Assembly: GCA_030673825.1 (NCBI GenBank)
Contig: JAUTCS010000157.1
Location: 1-36,434, forward strand
Direction: 5' to 3'
Source of the DNA: Verrucomicrobiota bacterium JB024
Lineage (GTDB): Bacteria > Verrucomicrobiota > Verrucomicrobiia > Opitutales > Cerasicoccaceae
DNA length: 36,434 bases
Shown here: positions 7,869 to 16,794 of the stretch, in pieces
Position numbering within the stretch: position 1 is the stretch's first letter
How the letters are laid out: every line of letters starts with the position of its first letter
Notes under the pieces: model-generated
What the model was told of the DNA's origin: nothing
Seen by the model: the letters and a program-made list of their open reading frames with translations, nothing else
Databases searched by the model: none
Position numbers and translations under genes: made by a program

Positions 7869-8945
7869 CTATTCGCTGTCGTCGGGCTCGACTTCGCTCA
7901 GGCCCTTGGACTCGGCCAGCGCGGTGCCTCCGACGACCTGGACCTTTTCGAGGATGTTTTCCTGCAGGTCTTTCATCACGTCGGGGTGCTCGGACAGATA
8001 GGTCTTGGCGGCTTCGCGGCCCTGGCCGATGAGATCGCCTTTGTAGCCGAACCAGGCCCCCTTCTTTTCCAAAAGCTTGTGCTCGACGCCCAGGTCCAGG
8101 AGCGAGCCGGTGCGGGAGATACCCTCGTTGTACATGATGTCGAACTCGCACTCGGTGAAGGGTGGGGCGACCTTGTTCTTGACCACTTTAACGCGGGTGC
8201 GGTTGCCTTTGACGGCGCCGGAGGTGTCCTTGATCGCGCCGATACGGCGGATATCCATGCGCACGGAGGCGAAAAACTTGAGCGCGCGGCCGCCGGGGGT
8301 GGTTTCCGGGTTGCCGAACATGACACCGATTTTTTCGCGTATCTGGTTGGTAAAGATGCAGATACACTTCGACTTGTTGATCGCGCCGGTGAGGCGACGC
8401 ATGGCCTGGCTCATCATGCGGGCCTGGAGGCCGACCGTGGTGTCGCCCATCTGGCCGTCGAGCTCAGTGCGCGAGACGAGGGCGGCGACGGAGTCCACCA
8501 CGACGACATCGACCGCGCCGGAGCGGATCAGGGTCTCGGTGATGTTGAGCGCGTCTTCGCCCGATTCGGGCTGGGAAACCATGAGGTTGTCCAGGTCCAC
8601 GCCGACGACCTTGGCGTAGCGGGGGTCGAGGGCGTGCTCGACGTCGATAAAGACGGCGTTACCGCCCTGGCGCTGGACCTCGGCGATGATGGACAGACAC
8701 AGGGTGGTCTTACCGGAGGACTCGGGGCCGTAGATTTCGCAGATGCGGCCGCGGGGCAGGCCGCCGACGCCGAGCGCGAGGTCGATGGCGACCGAGCCGG
8801 TCGAGACGGTCTCGACCTGGAGCTTGGTGCTCTCACCCAGGCGCATGATCGAACCTTCGCCGAACTGCTTGTTGATGGCCGAAATGGCGAATTCGAGGGC
8901 CTTGGGGTCTTTGGTATCGGAAGTATTTTTTTTAGGTGCTGCCAT
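7869..8945 (-). CDS. recA: Recombinase RecA
   Basis: RecA forms the ATP-dependent strand-exchange filament in homologous repair and acts as co-protease for LexA. It has 358 residues. Walker A GPESSGKT is at 73-80, Walker B is [12 protein letters not shown], the L1 loop region is [20 protein letters not shown], the L2 region is [22 protein letters not shown], and the tail is acidic (ending EVEPDDSE). Length and order are normal and no intein is present. It is transcribed alone: a strong terminator follows and the divergent HAD gene precedes. I searched the 166-base upstream region for a LexA-type palindrome and did not find a convincing one. ATG 8945 has no strong ribosome binding site. Confidence 0.98.
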   Translation of the reverse strand: MAAPKKNTSDTKDPKALEFAISAINKQFGEGSIMRLGESTKLQVETVSTGSVAIDLALGVGGLPRGRICEIYGPESSGKTTLCLSIIAEVQRQGGNAVFIDVEHALDPRYAKVVGVDLDNLMVSQPESGEDALNITETLIRSGAVDVVVVDSVAALVSRTELDGQMGDTTVGLQARMMSQAMRRLTGAINKSKCICIFTNQIREKIGVMFGNPETTPGGRALKFFASVRMDIRRIGAIKDTSGAVKGNRTRVKVVKNKVAPPFTECEFDIMYNEGISRTGSLLDLGVEHKLLEKKGAWFGYKGDLIGQGREAAKTYLSEHPDVMKDLQENILEKVQVVGGTALAESKGLSEVEPDDSE

Positions 8946-9111
8946 GGTCAGAAGGGTTTTCGTTTAACCTGCGCAGACCGCCCGGGAGTGCAAGCCTAAT
9001 GTGTTAATTTGTTCACTATTTTTGAAAATTCCTGTGTGCGTGTCCCGAGGATAAAAAATCCATCGCTCAGCTCTCGCTAAAGGCGCAGAGCGGGTTCTAT
9101 ATAGAAGCGTT

Positions 9112-9750
9112 GTGGCCTATCGACACGTGATCTGGGACTGGAACGGCACGCTGCTGGACGATGCCTGGCTGTGCCTGGAGGTGATGAACGGCCTCATGGA
9201 CCGGCGCGCCATGCAGCCGGTGACGGCGGAGTTTTACCAGCGCGAGTTCGGCTTTCCGGTGATCGACTACTACCGTAAGCTCGGCTTCGACCTGGAGCGC
9301 GACCCCTTTGACCGGATCAGCCACGAATTTATCGGCGCGTACAACCGCCGCCGCCTGGAGTGCCAGCTGTTTCCGCAGGTGCGCGCGACGGTTGAGGCGG
9401 TCCACACTCGCGGCCTCGGACAGGTCATTCTCTCGGCCCACGAGCAGCGCACACTGGCCGAACTGGTCGGCCTGCTCGGGTTGAGCGCGTACTTTTCCCA
9501 GCTTATCGGCCTCGACAACATCTACGCCGCCAGCAAGGCCGCCAATGGCCGTGCCCACATGGCGAGCCTGCCCCATGCCCCGCATGAGGTGCTGCTGGTC
9601 GGCGACACCACGCACGACTACGAGGTCGCCTGCGAGATCGGCGCGGACTGCGTGCTGCTGGAGGGCGGGCACCAGAGCCGGGCGCGGCTGGAGGCCTGCG
9701 GGGTGCCCGTGCTGGGTTCGCATGCCGAGGTGCTGGAACTGCTGGGGTAG
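9112..9750 (+). CDS. HAD-superfamily hydrolase with DWNGT motif (phosphoglycolate phosphatase-like)
   Basis: Cytosolic HAD phosphatase of 212 residues. Motif I is DWNGTLLDD (residues 9-17): the nucleophile Asp9 is present, but the usual second Asp (DxD) is Asn. Motif II is VILSAHEQ, a Lys suits motif III (YAASKAANG), and motif IV is GDTTHDYEVA. The cap is the helical C1 type between motifs I and II. The start is GTG 9112, because the next Met lies after motif I. It diverges from recA and converges with another HAD gene 42 bases away. The substrate cannot be told; the DWNGT subfamily is known but poorly characterised. Confidence 0.85.
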   Translation: MAYRHVIWDWNGTLLDDAWLCLEVMNGLMDRRAMQPVTAEFYQREFGFPVIDYYRKLGFDLERDPFDRISHEFIGAYNRRRLECQLFPQVRATVEAVHTRGLGQVILSAHEQRTLAELVGLLGLSAYFSQLIGLDNIYAASKAANGRAHMASLPHAPHEVLLVGDTTHDYEVACEIGADCVLLEGGHQSRARLEACGVPVLGSHAEVLELLG

Positions 9751-9792
9751 GGCGGACTTCCTCTCGCAGGTGTGCGTCGGGTCGGGGACGGC

Positions 9793-10455
9793 TCAGTCGG
9801 TGGCGTGTGCAGCTCTTCCGTCAAAGAGCTCGTGCATAAATGAATAAAAATCCTCTAGTCGCGTGAACAGGTAATCCGGCTCCAGGGCGCGAAGGGCCTC
9901 GACATCGGCGGTGGGGGCCCAGGCGGCGGACACGGCGCGGATGCTGCAGGCGCGAGAGGCGGTGATGTCGCTGGGAATGTCGCCGACGTAGAGCGTCTCG
10001 TCGCGGTCGAGCCCGAACTCCTCGATGATCTCGGCGATCTTCTCGTCCTTGACCGGGCCCGCGGGCGAGCCGGTCTTCACCGTGCGGAAATACTGCTCGA
10101 TCCCGTAGCGCTCGAGGCTGAGCACGGCGCTGCGGGCGCCCTTGCCGGTGACGAGCCCGAGAAACGCGCCTTGCCGGGTCAAATAGTCCAGTAGCTCGAC
10201 GATGCCGGGGAAGGGCTCGGGCCACTGCGCGTGGAGCGCGGCGTAGTGTTCGAGGTAACGTTCCACGCCCTGGGCCTCGTTACCGGGGAGGAGGGCCGCG
10301 ATCGTGCCCTCCTCGGAGGGGCCGAAGGTCTCGATGATGTCCGTGTCGCTCAGGGCGCGGCCACAGAGCGGCTCGATTGCGCGGCGAAAGGCGCTGATGC
10401 ACAGTGGCAGGGTGTCGGCGAGCGTCCCGTCGAAGTCGAAAAGGATGTTTTTCAT
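9793..10455 (-). CDS. HAD-superfamily phosphatase, phosphoglycolate phosphatase-like
   Basis: HAD hydrolase of 220 residues with all four motifs: DFDGTLADT (7-15, both Asp present), GLVTGKGARS (motif II), the Lys in PAGPVKDEK (motif III) and YVGDIPSDITAS (motif IV). The C1 helical cap lies at about residues 16-85. Phosphoglycolate phosphatases and pyrophosphatase PpaX share this build, so the exact substrate is open. The gene faces the 9112-9750 HAD gene tail to tail and is preceded by a TATACT-like -10 element. It lies downstream of the addBA operon, 123 bases away, with no overlap, so it is probably a separate unit. Confidence 0.88.
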   Translation of the reverse strand: MKNILFDFDGTLADTLPLCISAFRRAIEPLCGRALSDTDIIETFGPSEEGTIAALLPGNEAQGVERYLEHYAALHAQWPEPFPGIVELLDYLTRQGAFLGLVTGKGARSAVLSLERYGIEQYFRTVKTGSPAGPVKDEKIAEIIEEFGLDRDETLYVGDIPSDITASRACSIRAVSAAWAPTADVEALRALEPDYLFTRLEDFYSFMHELFDGRAAHATD

Positions 10456-10546
10456 GCGATAGATTTTTAGAACGCAGTGGGCGGTATGGGTTCCCGTAAA
10501 GGCACGGACGGGTTTTCTGAGAATTAAGTATACTCCCGATTCGTGT

Positions 10547-10564
10547 GTAGTGAAAAACCACTAC
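10547..10564. other. Small inverted repeat between addA and HAD gene
   Basis: GTAGTG (10547-10552) and CACTAC (10559-10564) flank an A-rich loop. It lies just past the addA stop and upstream of the HAD promoter. It could be a transcription end or an operator, and it is too short to decide. Confidence 0.3.
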
Positions 10565-10578
10565 GCGTGTTTGCGCCA

Positions 10579-13500
10579 TCACTTTTCAGGTGGCTCTTCC
10601 GCGTCCGCCAACTCCAGCCACTCGCCCTTGCGGGTGCTGTACAGATAAACCTCGACGGGGGCGTCGTAGATCGCGCTGAGGGCGTGGCGGTAGCAGGCCA
10701 GCTGCGGGCCGTAGGTGGCGGCGAGGGTGATCAAGCCCCCCTCGGGCGGGACGCGGTCGGTCTTCCAGTCGATGACGAGCCAGCCGGTGTCCGTGCGGGC
10801 GGCCAGGTCGATGGTGCCGTCGTACACGCGGCGCGCGTCGGCGGGCCAGAAGATCGGTACCTCCGTGCGGATGCGCAGGGCCGGATCGGCCAGGCGGCGG
10901 GCGGCGGCGGAGGCGGCGAAGAGGCCCAGCTCGTGTTCCCCGCGGGGCGGGTCCGGGCAATGGGCGAGGCGGGCGGCGGCGTGTTCGCGCCAGGCGTCCG
11001 GCCCCTCGGCCCAGGGCATGGTTTCCATGGTCAGGTGCCACCAGTTGCCGTAGTCGGCTCCTTTCTTGGCGGCTGCGGCGGCGGCCAGCTCGGGGAAGAG
11101 CGGCTCGGCCTCCAGGTCGCGCTCGTCGCGGTGGTGCCCTTCGAAGCCCTCGTGGTGGGCGAGTGAGCTGGGCAGGAGGCGTTCGGGAAAATTCTCCGCC
11201 CGCGTGCGGGCGCGGGCGAGACGGGCCGTTTGTTCTTCGTGGGAAATATCCGTCGTGTCCGTCGCGGGGCCGGTTTCTTCCTCCCCGGCGGGCGCATGGC
11301 GGGCGGGGAAGGGCTCCGTTTTCGGCGCGAAGGCCGGGAGCGTGTCCCACCAGGAGCGGTTCGCCCCCTCGGGCAGGGCTCGCAACCCGGCGGCGAAGGA
11401 GCCGGCGGGCTTGTCAAAAAGGTCCTCGTCGCCGACCACGATCAGGCTGTGGCGGGCGCGGGTGGCGCTGACGTAGAGCAGCCGCTCGTAGGTCTGGGCG
11501 GCGCGGCGGGCTTGGGCGGCCTTGGCGGCGTCGCGGTCGTGGCTTTTGGAAACGGCCAGCACGGGCGGCTCGCCGGGGCCGCCGAAGAGCTGCGGGTAGT
11601 TCGGGTTGGGGTCCTTGATGGGGGAGAAAAACAGGGGCAGGAGCACGACCGGCCATTCCAGGCCCTTGGACTTGTGGCAGGTGAGCAGTTGAATACGGTC
11701 CGGGGCGGCGGGGGCCTCGCCGGGAGCCTCGGCGTAGCGGCGGCGCAGGGCGCGGGCGAACTCGCCCAAGGCCTCGCCGCGGGATTCGGCGGCAGCGGCC
11801 TCCAGGCGCAGGGCGTCGAGGCTGAGCGCGAGCCGTTGAGGGGAAACACCGGGCAGCGCGGCCAGCCGGGCGGGCAGCGCAGTGGCGGCGAGCAGGTGCT
11901 CCAGCGCCTCGCGCAGGGGCAGGCGCAGGCAGCGTTGGCGCACGGTGTAAAGGAGGCTGAGGCATTCGCCGCTCAGCCCGGGAACGCCCTCCGGGCGGCT
12001 CTCCAAGTGCAGCGGCGAGGGGCGATCCGCTTCCTTGGCGGCCTGGACGAGCGCGGCCATCTCTCCGTCGGCCACGGCGAAGACCTCCCGCAGCACGCCA
12101 AAGAGCTCGAAGCTGTCCCCCGGATGCGCGAGGACTTGAAAAAGTCCCGCCACCCAGGCGAAGGCCGGGTCGTCCCCGCACTGGTCGTTGCGGGAGTGGT
12201 TCTGGACGGGCAGGCCGCGCTTATCGAGGTGAAAGGCGAGGGCTTCGAGCCCGTCCTTGCGCGGGCACAGCAGGGCGACTTCGCCCCAGTCGCGCGCGCC
12301 CAGCCCGGCGGGACCACGGGCGGCGAGCCAGTCGGCGAGGGCGCCGGCTTCGGCGTCGAGCTTGTCGCGTTTGCGGGTGCCGGTGGGCTCAGTAGCGAGA
12401 ATGAGGCGCTCTACACAGCCGGGCAACACGCCGGGCCGGGCCTCCAGCGGCACGAGTTCGACTTGCCCGTCCTCGCCGTCGAGCACGGCGGGAAAGGCGG
12501 TATTGACCGCGGTGACGACCGCCTCGTCGCAGCGCATGGTCACGGTAAAGGTCAGGGCCGCGCCGCCGGGGGCCTCGGAAAGGGCACGGTGGAGGGCGAG
12601 GTAGCCGCGCAGGTCGGCCCGTTCGCTGTAAATGGACTGCTGCGGGTCGCCGACCATGCAGAAGCGCCCCCCCTCGGGGGCTTGGCCGGAGCCGGGCCAG
12701 TCGCCGGGCCTGCCCCGGTCGCGGGCGGCGGCGGTGAGGATGCGGAACTGCGCCGGGTCGGTGTCCTGGGCCTCGTCGAGGATGATGCGCCAGCGGTGGG
12801 AGCGGACTTCGGCCAGCGCTGCCGGGACGGCCAGAAGCTGGTCGGCCAGGGTGATCATGTCGTCATAGGTGAGCTGCCCGGCCTCCAGCCGGAACTGCCG
12901 GAAGCGCCGCGCCACGGCGGAGGCGAAGGCCAGCCCTGCCTGCGCCAGCCAGTCCTGCACGGGCTGGAAGGCGTTCCCCCAGGCTTCAACGAATGCTTTG
13001 GCCGAGGTGGAGGGGGCGGGGATGCCCAAGCCGCGCGTGGCCGGGTCGGTCAGGGCGTTCGTCCAGGCGCGAAGCAACTGCTGGGACTGCTCGATCTTGG
13101 CGGCGGAGCGGCCCTTGCCCTCGATGGCGAAGAGCTCGGTAAAGTCCGCCTCCGGGCGCGGGCCGGGCGGCGGGAGCGGGTCGCCCGGCAGTTCGCGGGC
13201 CAGTTCCAGCATTTTGCCCAGCGGGGCGATGGTTAAAAAGTCCGCCCGGATGGGCTCGGGGACGAGTTCGCTCAGGCGGTCCTGCGAGCGGATGAAGCGC
13301 AGCCAGAGGGCGTCGCGCTCGGCGGCGTTCTCGGCCAGCTCCAGGGCGGGCGGAAGGCCGAGGTGGTGGCCGTGGCGGCGCAGCAGCTCCAGGCAAAAGC
13401 TGTGGATCGTCCCGAAAAAGGCCCGCCCGAACAGTTTTAAGAGGCGCTCGTCCCCGGCGGCTTGCTGGAGGAGCTGGCGGCGGGCGCGTTCCTGAAGCTC

Positions 13501-13713
13501 CTCGGCGGCCTTGTTCGTGTAGGTGACGACGGCCAGGTGCGGCAGCAGCGGCTCGGCGCGGTCGGTGTCCTGCGCCCCGATCCGGGCGATGCGCCCGACG
13601 ATGGCCGTGGTCTTGCCCACGCCCGCCGGGGCGATGACGGAGAAGTTCGCGTCCGTCTCATTGAGGAAGCGGTCGCGGTCGGCCTGGTCGGGCAGGGGAG
13701 GGAAGCCGCTCAT
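10579..13713 (-). CDS. addA: AddA-like UvrD-family helicase/nuclease
   Basis: Helicase-nuclease subunit of a RecBCD/AddAB-type complex that resects double-strand breaks for RecA. From ATG 13713 it has 1044 residues. Helicase motifs: Walker A APAGVGKTT (28-36), motif Ia YTNKAAEEL, motif II ILDEAQDTD (DEAQ 313-316), motif III FCMVGDPQQSIY, motif V TCHKSKGLEWPVV and motif VI LYVSATRARHSL. The C-terminal PD-(D/E)XK nuclease has VIDWKTD (Asp982, Lys984). ATG 13713 overlaps the addB stop as ATGA; the longer frame to 13764 would overlap addB by 55 bases and is less likely. The name addA is by domain layout and partner. Confidence 0.88.
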   Translation of the reverse strand: MSGFPPLPDQADRDRFLNETDANFSVIAPAGVGKTTAIVGRIARIGAQDTDRAEPLLPHLAVVTYTNKAAEELQERARRQLLQQAAGDERLLKLFGRAFFGTIHSFCLELLRRHGHHLGLPPALELAENAAERDALWLRFIRSQDRLSELVPEPIRADFLTIAPLGKMLELARELPGDPLPPPGPRPEADFTELFAIEGKGRSAAKIEQSQQLLRAWTNALTDPATRGLGIPAPSTSAKAFVEAWGNAFQPVQDWLAQAGLAFASAVARRFRQFRLEAGQLTYDDMITLADQLLAVPAALAEVRSHRWRIILDEAQDTDPAQFRILTAAARDRGRPGDWPGSGQAPEGGRFCMVGDPQQSIYSERADLRGYLALHRALSEAPGGAALTFTVTMRCDEAVVTAVNTAFPAVLDGEDGQVELVPLEARPGVLPGCVERLILATEPTGTRKRDKLDAEAGALADWLAARGPAGLGARDWGEVALLCPRKDGLEALAFHLDKRGLPVQNHSRNDQCGDDPAFAWVAGLFQVLAHPGDSFELFGVLREVFAVADGEMAALVQAAKEADRPSPLHLESRPEGVPGLSGECLSLLYTVRQRCLRLPLREALEHLLAATALPARLAALPGVSPQRLALSLDALRLEAAAAESRGEALGEFARALRRRYAEAPGEAPAAPDRIQLLTCHKSKGLEWPVVLLPLFFSPIKDPNPNYPQLFGGPGEPPVLAVSKSHDRDAAKAAQARRAAQTYERLLYVSATRARHSLIVVGDEDLFDKPAGSFAAGLRALPEGANRSWWDTLPAFAPKTEPFPARHAPAGEEETGPATDTTDISHEEQTARLARARTRAENFPERLLPSSLAHHEGFEGHHRDERDLEAEPLFPELAAAAAAKKGADYGNWWHLTMETMPWAEGPDAWREHAAARLAHCPDPPRGEHELGLFAASAAARRLADPALRIRTEVPIFWPADARRVYDGTIDLAARTDTGWLVIDWKTDRVPPEGGLITLAATYGPQLACYRHALSAIYDAPVEVYLYSTRKGEWLELADAEEPPEK

Positions 13714-16580
13714 GCCTCGTCCTCCTCGCCGTCGGGGTCGAGCCCGGGGTGGGTGAGCAGCCACTTGCCTTTAAGGATGGCCGGGCCGATCACGAGGGTG
13801 GCCAGCGGATAGTGCCCGCTGAAGCTGAAGCGGTCCCGGAACGCCCCCCGGTGGCCGAGCGTGCCGCTCTGGTGAACGGCGGACACGGCCATCAGCAGGG
13901 CGTTGGCGGCCTGCACATCGGCGTCGGTGAGCTGGGGTTTCAAGGGCTCGCCGGGCACGAGCAGGCTCGCTGTGACGGGCGAGAACCCGAGCTGGCGCAG
14001 GGCCAGGGAGTAGAGTCCGAGCTGGAGCCCGTCGCCCTCGGAGAAGCGCTTGGCTGTCAGGGGCTTGCGGCTTCCGGTTTTGTAATCGATGAGCCAGGCC
14101 GCGCCGGGGGCGTTCTCGGGGTCGGGCCCCTCGTGCAGGATGAGGTCGAGCCGCCCGCGCACGCGCAGGCGAGCCCCGCCGGGAAAGAGTTCCAGCTCGC
14201 CCTCGGGCAGGACGTATTCCCCCGCCAGCAAGCCCCGGGGGGCGGCCCCGGCGGCGGCGTCCAGCACGGCCCCGATCAACTGCCCGGCACGGGCGAGCGC
14301 CCCGGCGTGCGATTCGCTCCACCAGTCCGGCAGGCGGCGTCCGGCCTGTTCGTAGGCGGCTGCGAAGCGCTGCTCGACGGCGCGGGCCTTGCCTTGGGCG
14401 AGTTGTTGCCAGAGCGATTGTTCGGGGATGGGCACCCAGGTGCCTCCGGCCAGGAGGGGGTTCATCCAGTCGTGGACCCACAGCCCGACCGCCTGGGCGA
14501 GCGAACGCTCGGCGTCGGGATTCCAGGCCAGATCGGCGCGGATGGCCTGCTTGATCCAGGTAGTGCCGGGATTTTTAAAGGCCTCCTCCCACTGGGAGAA
14601 GGAGAAGTCCAGCCCGCCCTCCGGGGGCAGGTCGAAGCCGAAAAAGTGCCCGTCGAAGGGCAGGGCGGGGTTGCGGCGGTTCTGGTGGACCCCGATGAAA
14701 CCCGCCATACCGGGAAAATCTCCCGCCGGGGCGCTCGCGGGCAGGCGGGCGGCGCAGGCGGCTTCGAGCCGGGCGCAAGCCGCCTCGTCGGGCAGGGAAT
14801 CGTGGGTGAGGTGGTAGGCTTTGAGAAAGAGGTCGTTAAGCGGGCTGGCGCGGGTGGCCGCGGGGTTGTCGCGGCGGGCGGCGGTGCAGGCGACGGTCGC
14901 CGCGGTTTGGGTGGTGAGGTGCCAGAAGGCCGCCTCGGCCAGCGTGGCGCGGTCGGCGGGGGCGAGCAGGCGTCCCCGCGTGCCGTCGATCTCCGCCGCG
15001 CCCTCGGCGGTGTACCCGGCGCGGGCGTTGAGCTCGCGCACGAGCGTCTCGTCCAGCAGGCCGGAGGCCGCGCCCGGCGGCTCCCACTGGCGTCCGTTCA
15101 TGCCGGTAAAGATCAGGTGCGTCCAGCCGCCGCAGAGGGCCTCTTCCACCGTGACCAGCGCCACGCGCGAGAGCGGGTGGCGGCCGGATTCGCTGCGGGC
15201 ACGGCCGGGGCGGTCCACCATCTTGGCCAGCCAGCCCAGGAAGGCCGCCCGCTCCAGCGTTCCCTCCAAGCGCGGGGCCAGCAGGGCGACGCGCTCGGTC
15301 AGGAAGTCCAGCCGCTCCGGCCAGGCGAAGCGCTCCAGCACGGGCCGGGCCGCCTCGGCGAAGGCCCCCAGCGTGGCCTGCGCGGGCAGGGTGGGCCATT
15401 GGGAGAAAAATTCCGCCGCCTCAGGCTGGGCGGACCCGGCGGCGCGGAGTACGGCGAGGTCGTCCGTCATGGCCTCGCGGAAAACCTCCCGCAGCACGTT
15501 TAAAAGCTTCTCGGCGGGCTCGGGGGCCAGTTCTCGGTGAGCCCGCAGGCAGCGCACGAAGTCCACCGTCTCCTGCAAACGCTGGCTCTCCTGCATGGCC
15601 CGCCACGCCTCCAGCAGTTGGAACCCGGCGGGCCGGGCGGCGGTGTACCCCCCGGCGTCGTAGTGGGGGAGCTTGGCCGCTTCCAGGCCGAGGGCGATCT
15701 CGCGCGGCAGGCTCAGCCCCCGGTGCGGGAAGACCACCCCGATGACGGCCTCGTCCGCCCCGGCCAGCCAGCGCGTGACCTGATCGACGACCAGCTTCGC
15801 CTCCACGCAGGGGTCGGGGGCGAGCAAGAACGCGGGCTCGGCCTCGGGCTCGGCCAAAAGCTCCGCCTCGCCGGGCGCGGCGGCGGCGGGGCCCAGGAGG
15901 CTTTCCCAGGTCTCGGTGAAGGCAAAGTCCAGCGGCGAGTCCGAGATCGGCTGGCTAAAAATCACGGTGGCCTCCTCGGCAGCGGCCAGCGCCGAGCGCA
16001 GAAGGAAAAAGTGTTCGCTCTGGGCCGGGCCAAAGCCCGTCACCAGCAGGTGCGAGAAGACCGGCTCCTCCCGCACAGGGAGCCGCGCGGCATCGGCGGC
16101 GGTCTGCATCCCGGCGCGGTCGAGCTGCTCGCGCAGGGCACGGGCCAGCTCGTTGGCCGGGGCGAAGCGGAACTCGTCCCCCTCCCACCCGGCGGCGTCG
16201 AGCGCGTCGAAGTCCCGCAGGAACGCCGTCGGCTCGGCCAGCACGGCGCGCGCGAAGGCGTTGTCCGGCAGCGCTTGCACAGCCAGGCGCAGAAACAGGG
16301 TCAGCTCCTCGCGCACGGCCACGGGTTTGTCCTCCCCGGCAGCCGCGGCCAGCCGGTGACGCAGGCGTCCGGGGGTAAAAATGTCGATCCCGACAAGCGG
16401 CAGGCCTTCTTCGGCCAGGCGGCGCTTGAGCACGGAGGCGGCCACCCCGTCGGGCACGAGCGCGGCCACGGGCTTGTTCGCCGCCCAGGCTTCCCGCCCC
16501 AGCAGTGCGAACCACGGGCGCACTGCCTCCTCCCAGGCCGTGCCCGGGCGCGTGCAGACGAGGTGGCGAACGGTGGTCAT
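13710..16580 (-). CDS. addB: AddB-like PD-(D/E)XK nuclease subunit
   Basis: Probable second subunit of an AddAB-type complex, 956 residues. The N-terminal region has the shape of an inactivated helicase: the place of the Walker A loop reads VCTRPGTAWEEA, with no GxxxxGK[ST], so it should not bind ATP. The C-terminal nuclease is clear: RGRLDLIL (Asp about 812), then WLIDYKTG (Asp832, Lys834) and QLGLYSLAL (motif QhXXY). No cysteine follows the nuclease motif, so the iron-sulfur cluster of Firmicute AddB is absent; this resembles the cluster-free AddB of alphaproteobacteria. It is first in the operon and coupled to addA by a four-base overlap. Sequence is very GC-rich and alanine-rich. Confidence 0.82.
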   Translation of the reverse strand: MTTVRHLVCTRPGTAWEEAVRPWFALLGREAWAANKPVAALVPDGVAASVLKRRLAEEGLPLVGIDIFTPGRLRHRLAAAAGEDKPVAVREELTLFLRLAVQALPDNAFARAVLAEPTAFLRDFDALDAAGWEGDEFRFAPANELARALREQLDRAGMQTAADAARLPVREEPVFSHLLVTGFGPAQSEHFFLLRSALAAAEEATVIFSQPISDSPLDFAFTETWESLLGPAAAAPGEAELLAEPEAEPAFLLAPDPCVEAKLVVDQVTRWLAGADEAVIGVVFPHRGLSLPREIALGLEAAKLPHYDAGGYTAARPAGFQLLEAWRAMQESQRLQETVDFVRCLRAHRELAPEPAEKLLNVLREVFREAMTDDLAVLRAAGSAQPEAAEFFSQWPTLPAQATLGAFAEAARPVLERFAWPERLDFLTERVALLAPRLEGTLERAAFLGWLAKMVDRPGRARSESGRHPLSRVALVTVEEALCGGWTHLIFTGMNGRQWEPPGAASGLLDETLVRELNARAGYTAEGAAEIDGTRGRLLAPADRATLAEAAFWHLTTQTAATVACTAARRDNPAATRASPLNDLFLKAYHLTHDSLPDEAACARLEAACAARLPASAPAGDFPGMAGFIGVHQNRRNPALPFDGHFFGFDLPPEGGLDFSFSQWEEAFKNPGTTWIKQAIRADLAWNPDAERSLAQAVGLWVHDWMNPLLAGGTWVPIPEQSLWQQLAQGKARAVEQRFAAAYEQAGRRLPDWWSESHAGALARAGQLIGAVLDAAAGAAPRGLLAGEYVLPEGELELFPGGARLRVRGRLDLILHEGPDPENAPGAAWLIDYKTGSRKPLTAKRFSEGDGLQLGLYSLALRQLGFSPVTASLLVPGEPLKPQLTDADVQAANALLMAVSAVHQSGTLGHRGAFRDRFSFSGHYPLATLVIGPAILKGKWLLTHPGLDPDGEEDEA

Positions 16581-16727
16581 GCGGAGAACGCTGGTAGTAA
16601 AGGTTCCAAAGGATTAGCCACAATGACCATATCTCATCTGTCTGGATGGAGATGATTATTTAGCCGCGTGCATCCGTGGCTAATCTTCTTTAGGAATTAT
16701 TCGAAAAGGCCACCAGCTCTCCGTCTT

Positions 16728-16756
16728 CCTTGGTGTCTTTGTACCTTTGTGGTTAA
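16728..16756 (-). repeat. TTAACCACAAAG-type dispersed repeat
   Basis: The minus strand reads TTAACCACAAAGGTACAAAG followed by ACACCAAGG. Similar stretches occur at 18557-18585 and 23649-23677, all between genes. Confidence 0.55.
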
Positions 16757-16759
16757 ATT

Positions 16760-16780
16760 AAAAAAATGCCCGCCGCGGGC
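16760..16780 (-). terminator. Rho-independent terminator after the OsmC gene
   Basis: On the minus strand GCCCG-CGG-CGGGC (16780-16768) is followed by ATTTTTTT. It starts 15 bases past the OsmC stop codon. Confidence 0.75.
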
Positions 16781-16794
16781 CCACCAGTGCCGGC

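Larger units (their letters stand above)
16581..16794. other. 214-base intergenic region with repeat remnants
   Basis: Contains an inverted repeat ATTAGCCAC (16613-16621) / GTGGCTAAT (16676-16684), a CACAAAG-family repeat at 16728-16756 and the terminator of the OsmC gene at 16760-16780. No gene is seen. Confidence 0.6.

Noticed and set aside
8946-9030. Possible LexA box upstream of recA (GTTAATTTGTTCAC region)
   Set aside because: It is neither a GAAC-N4-GTTC palindrome nor a GTTC-N7-GTTC direct repeat; half-sites are imperfect, so no SOS box is claimed.
11230-13236. Long open frame of about 668 codons opposite addA
   Set aside because: It is a GC-driven shadow of addA, has no domain pattern, and addA on the other strand has all helicase motifs. 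The same applies to long antisense frames over addB (13749-15503) and over the oxidoreductase and isomerase genes (28663-30324).
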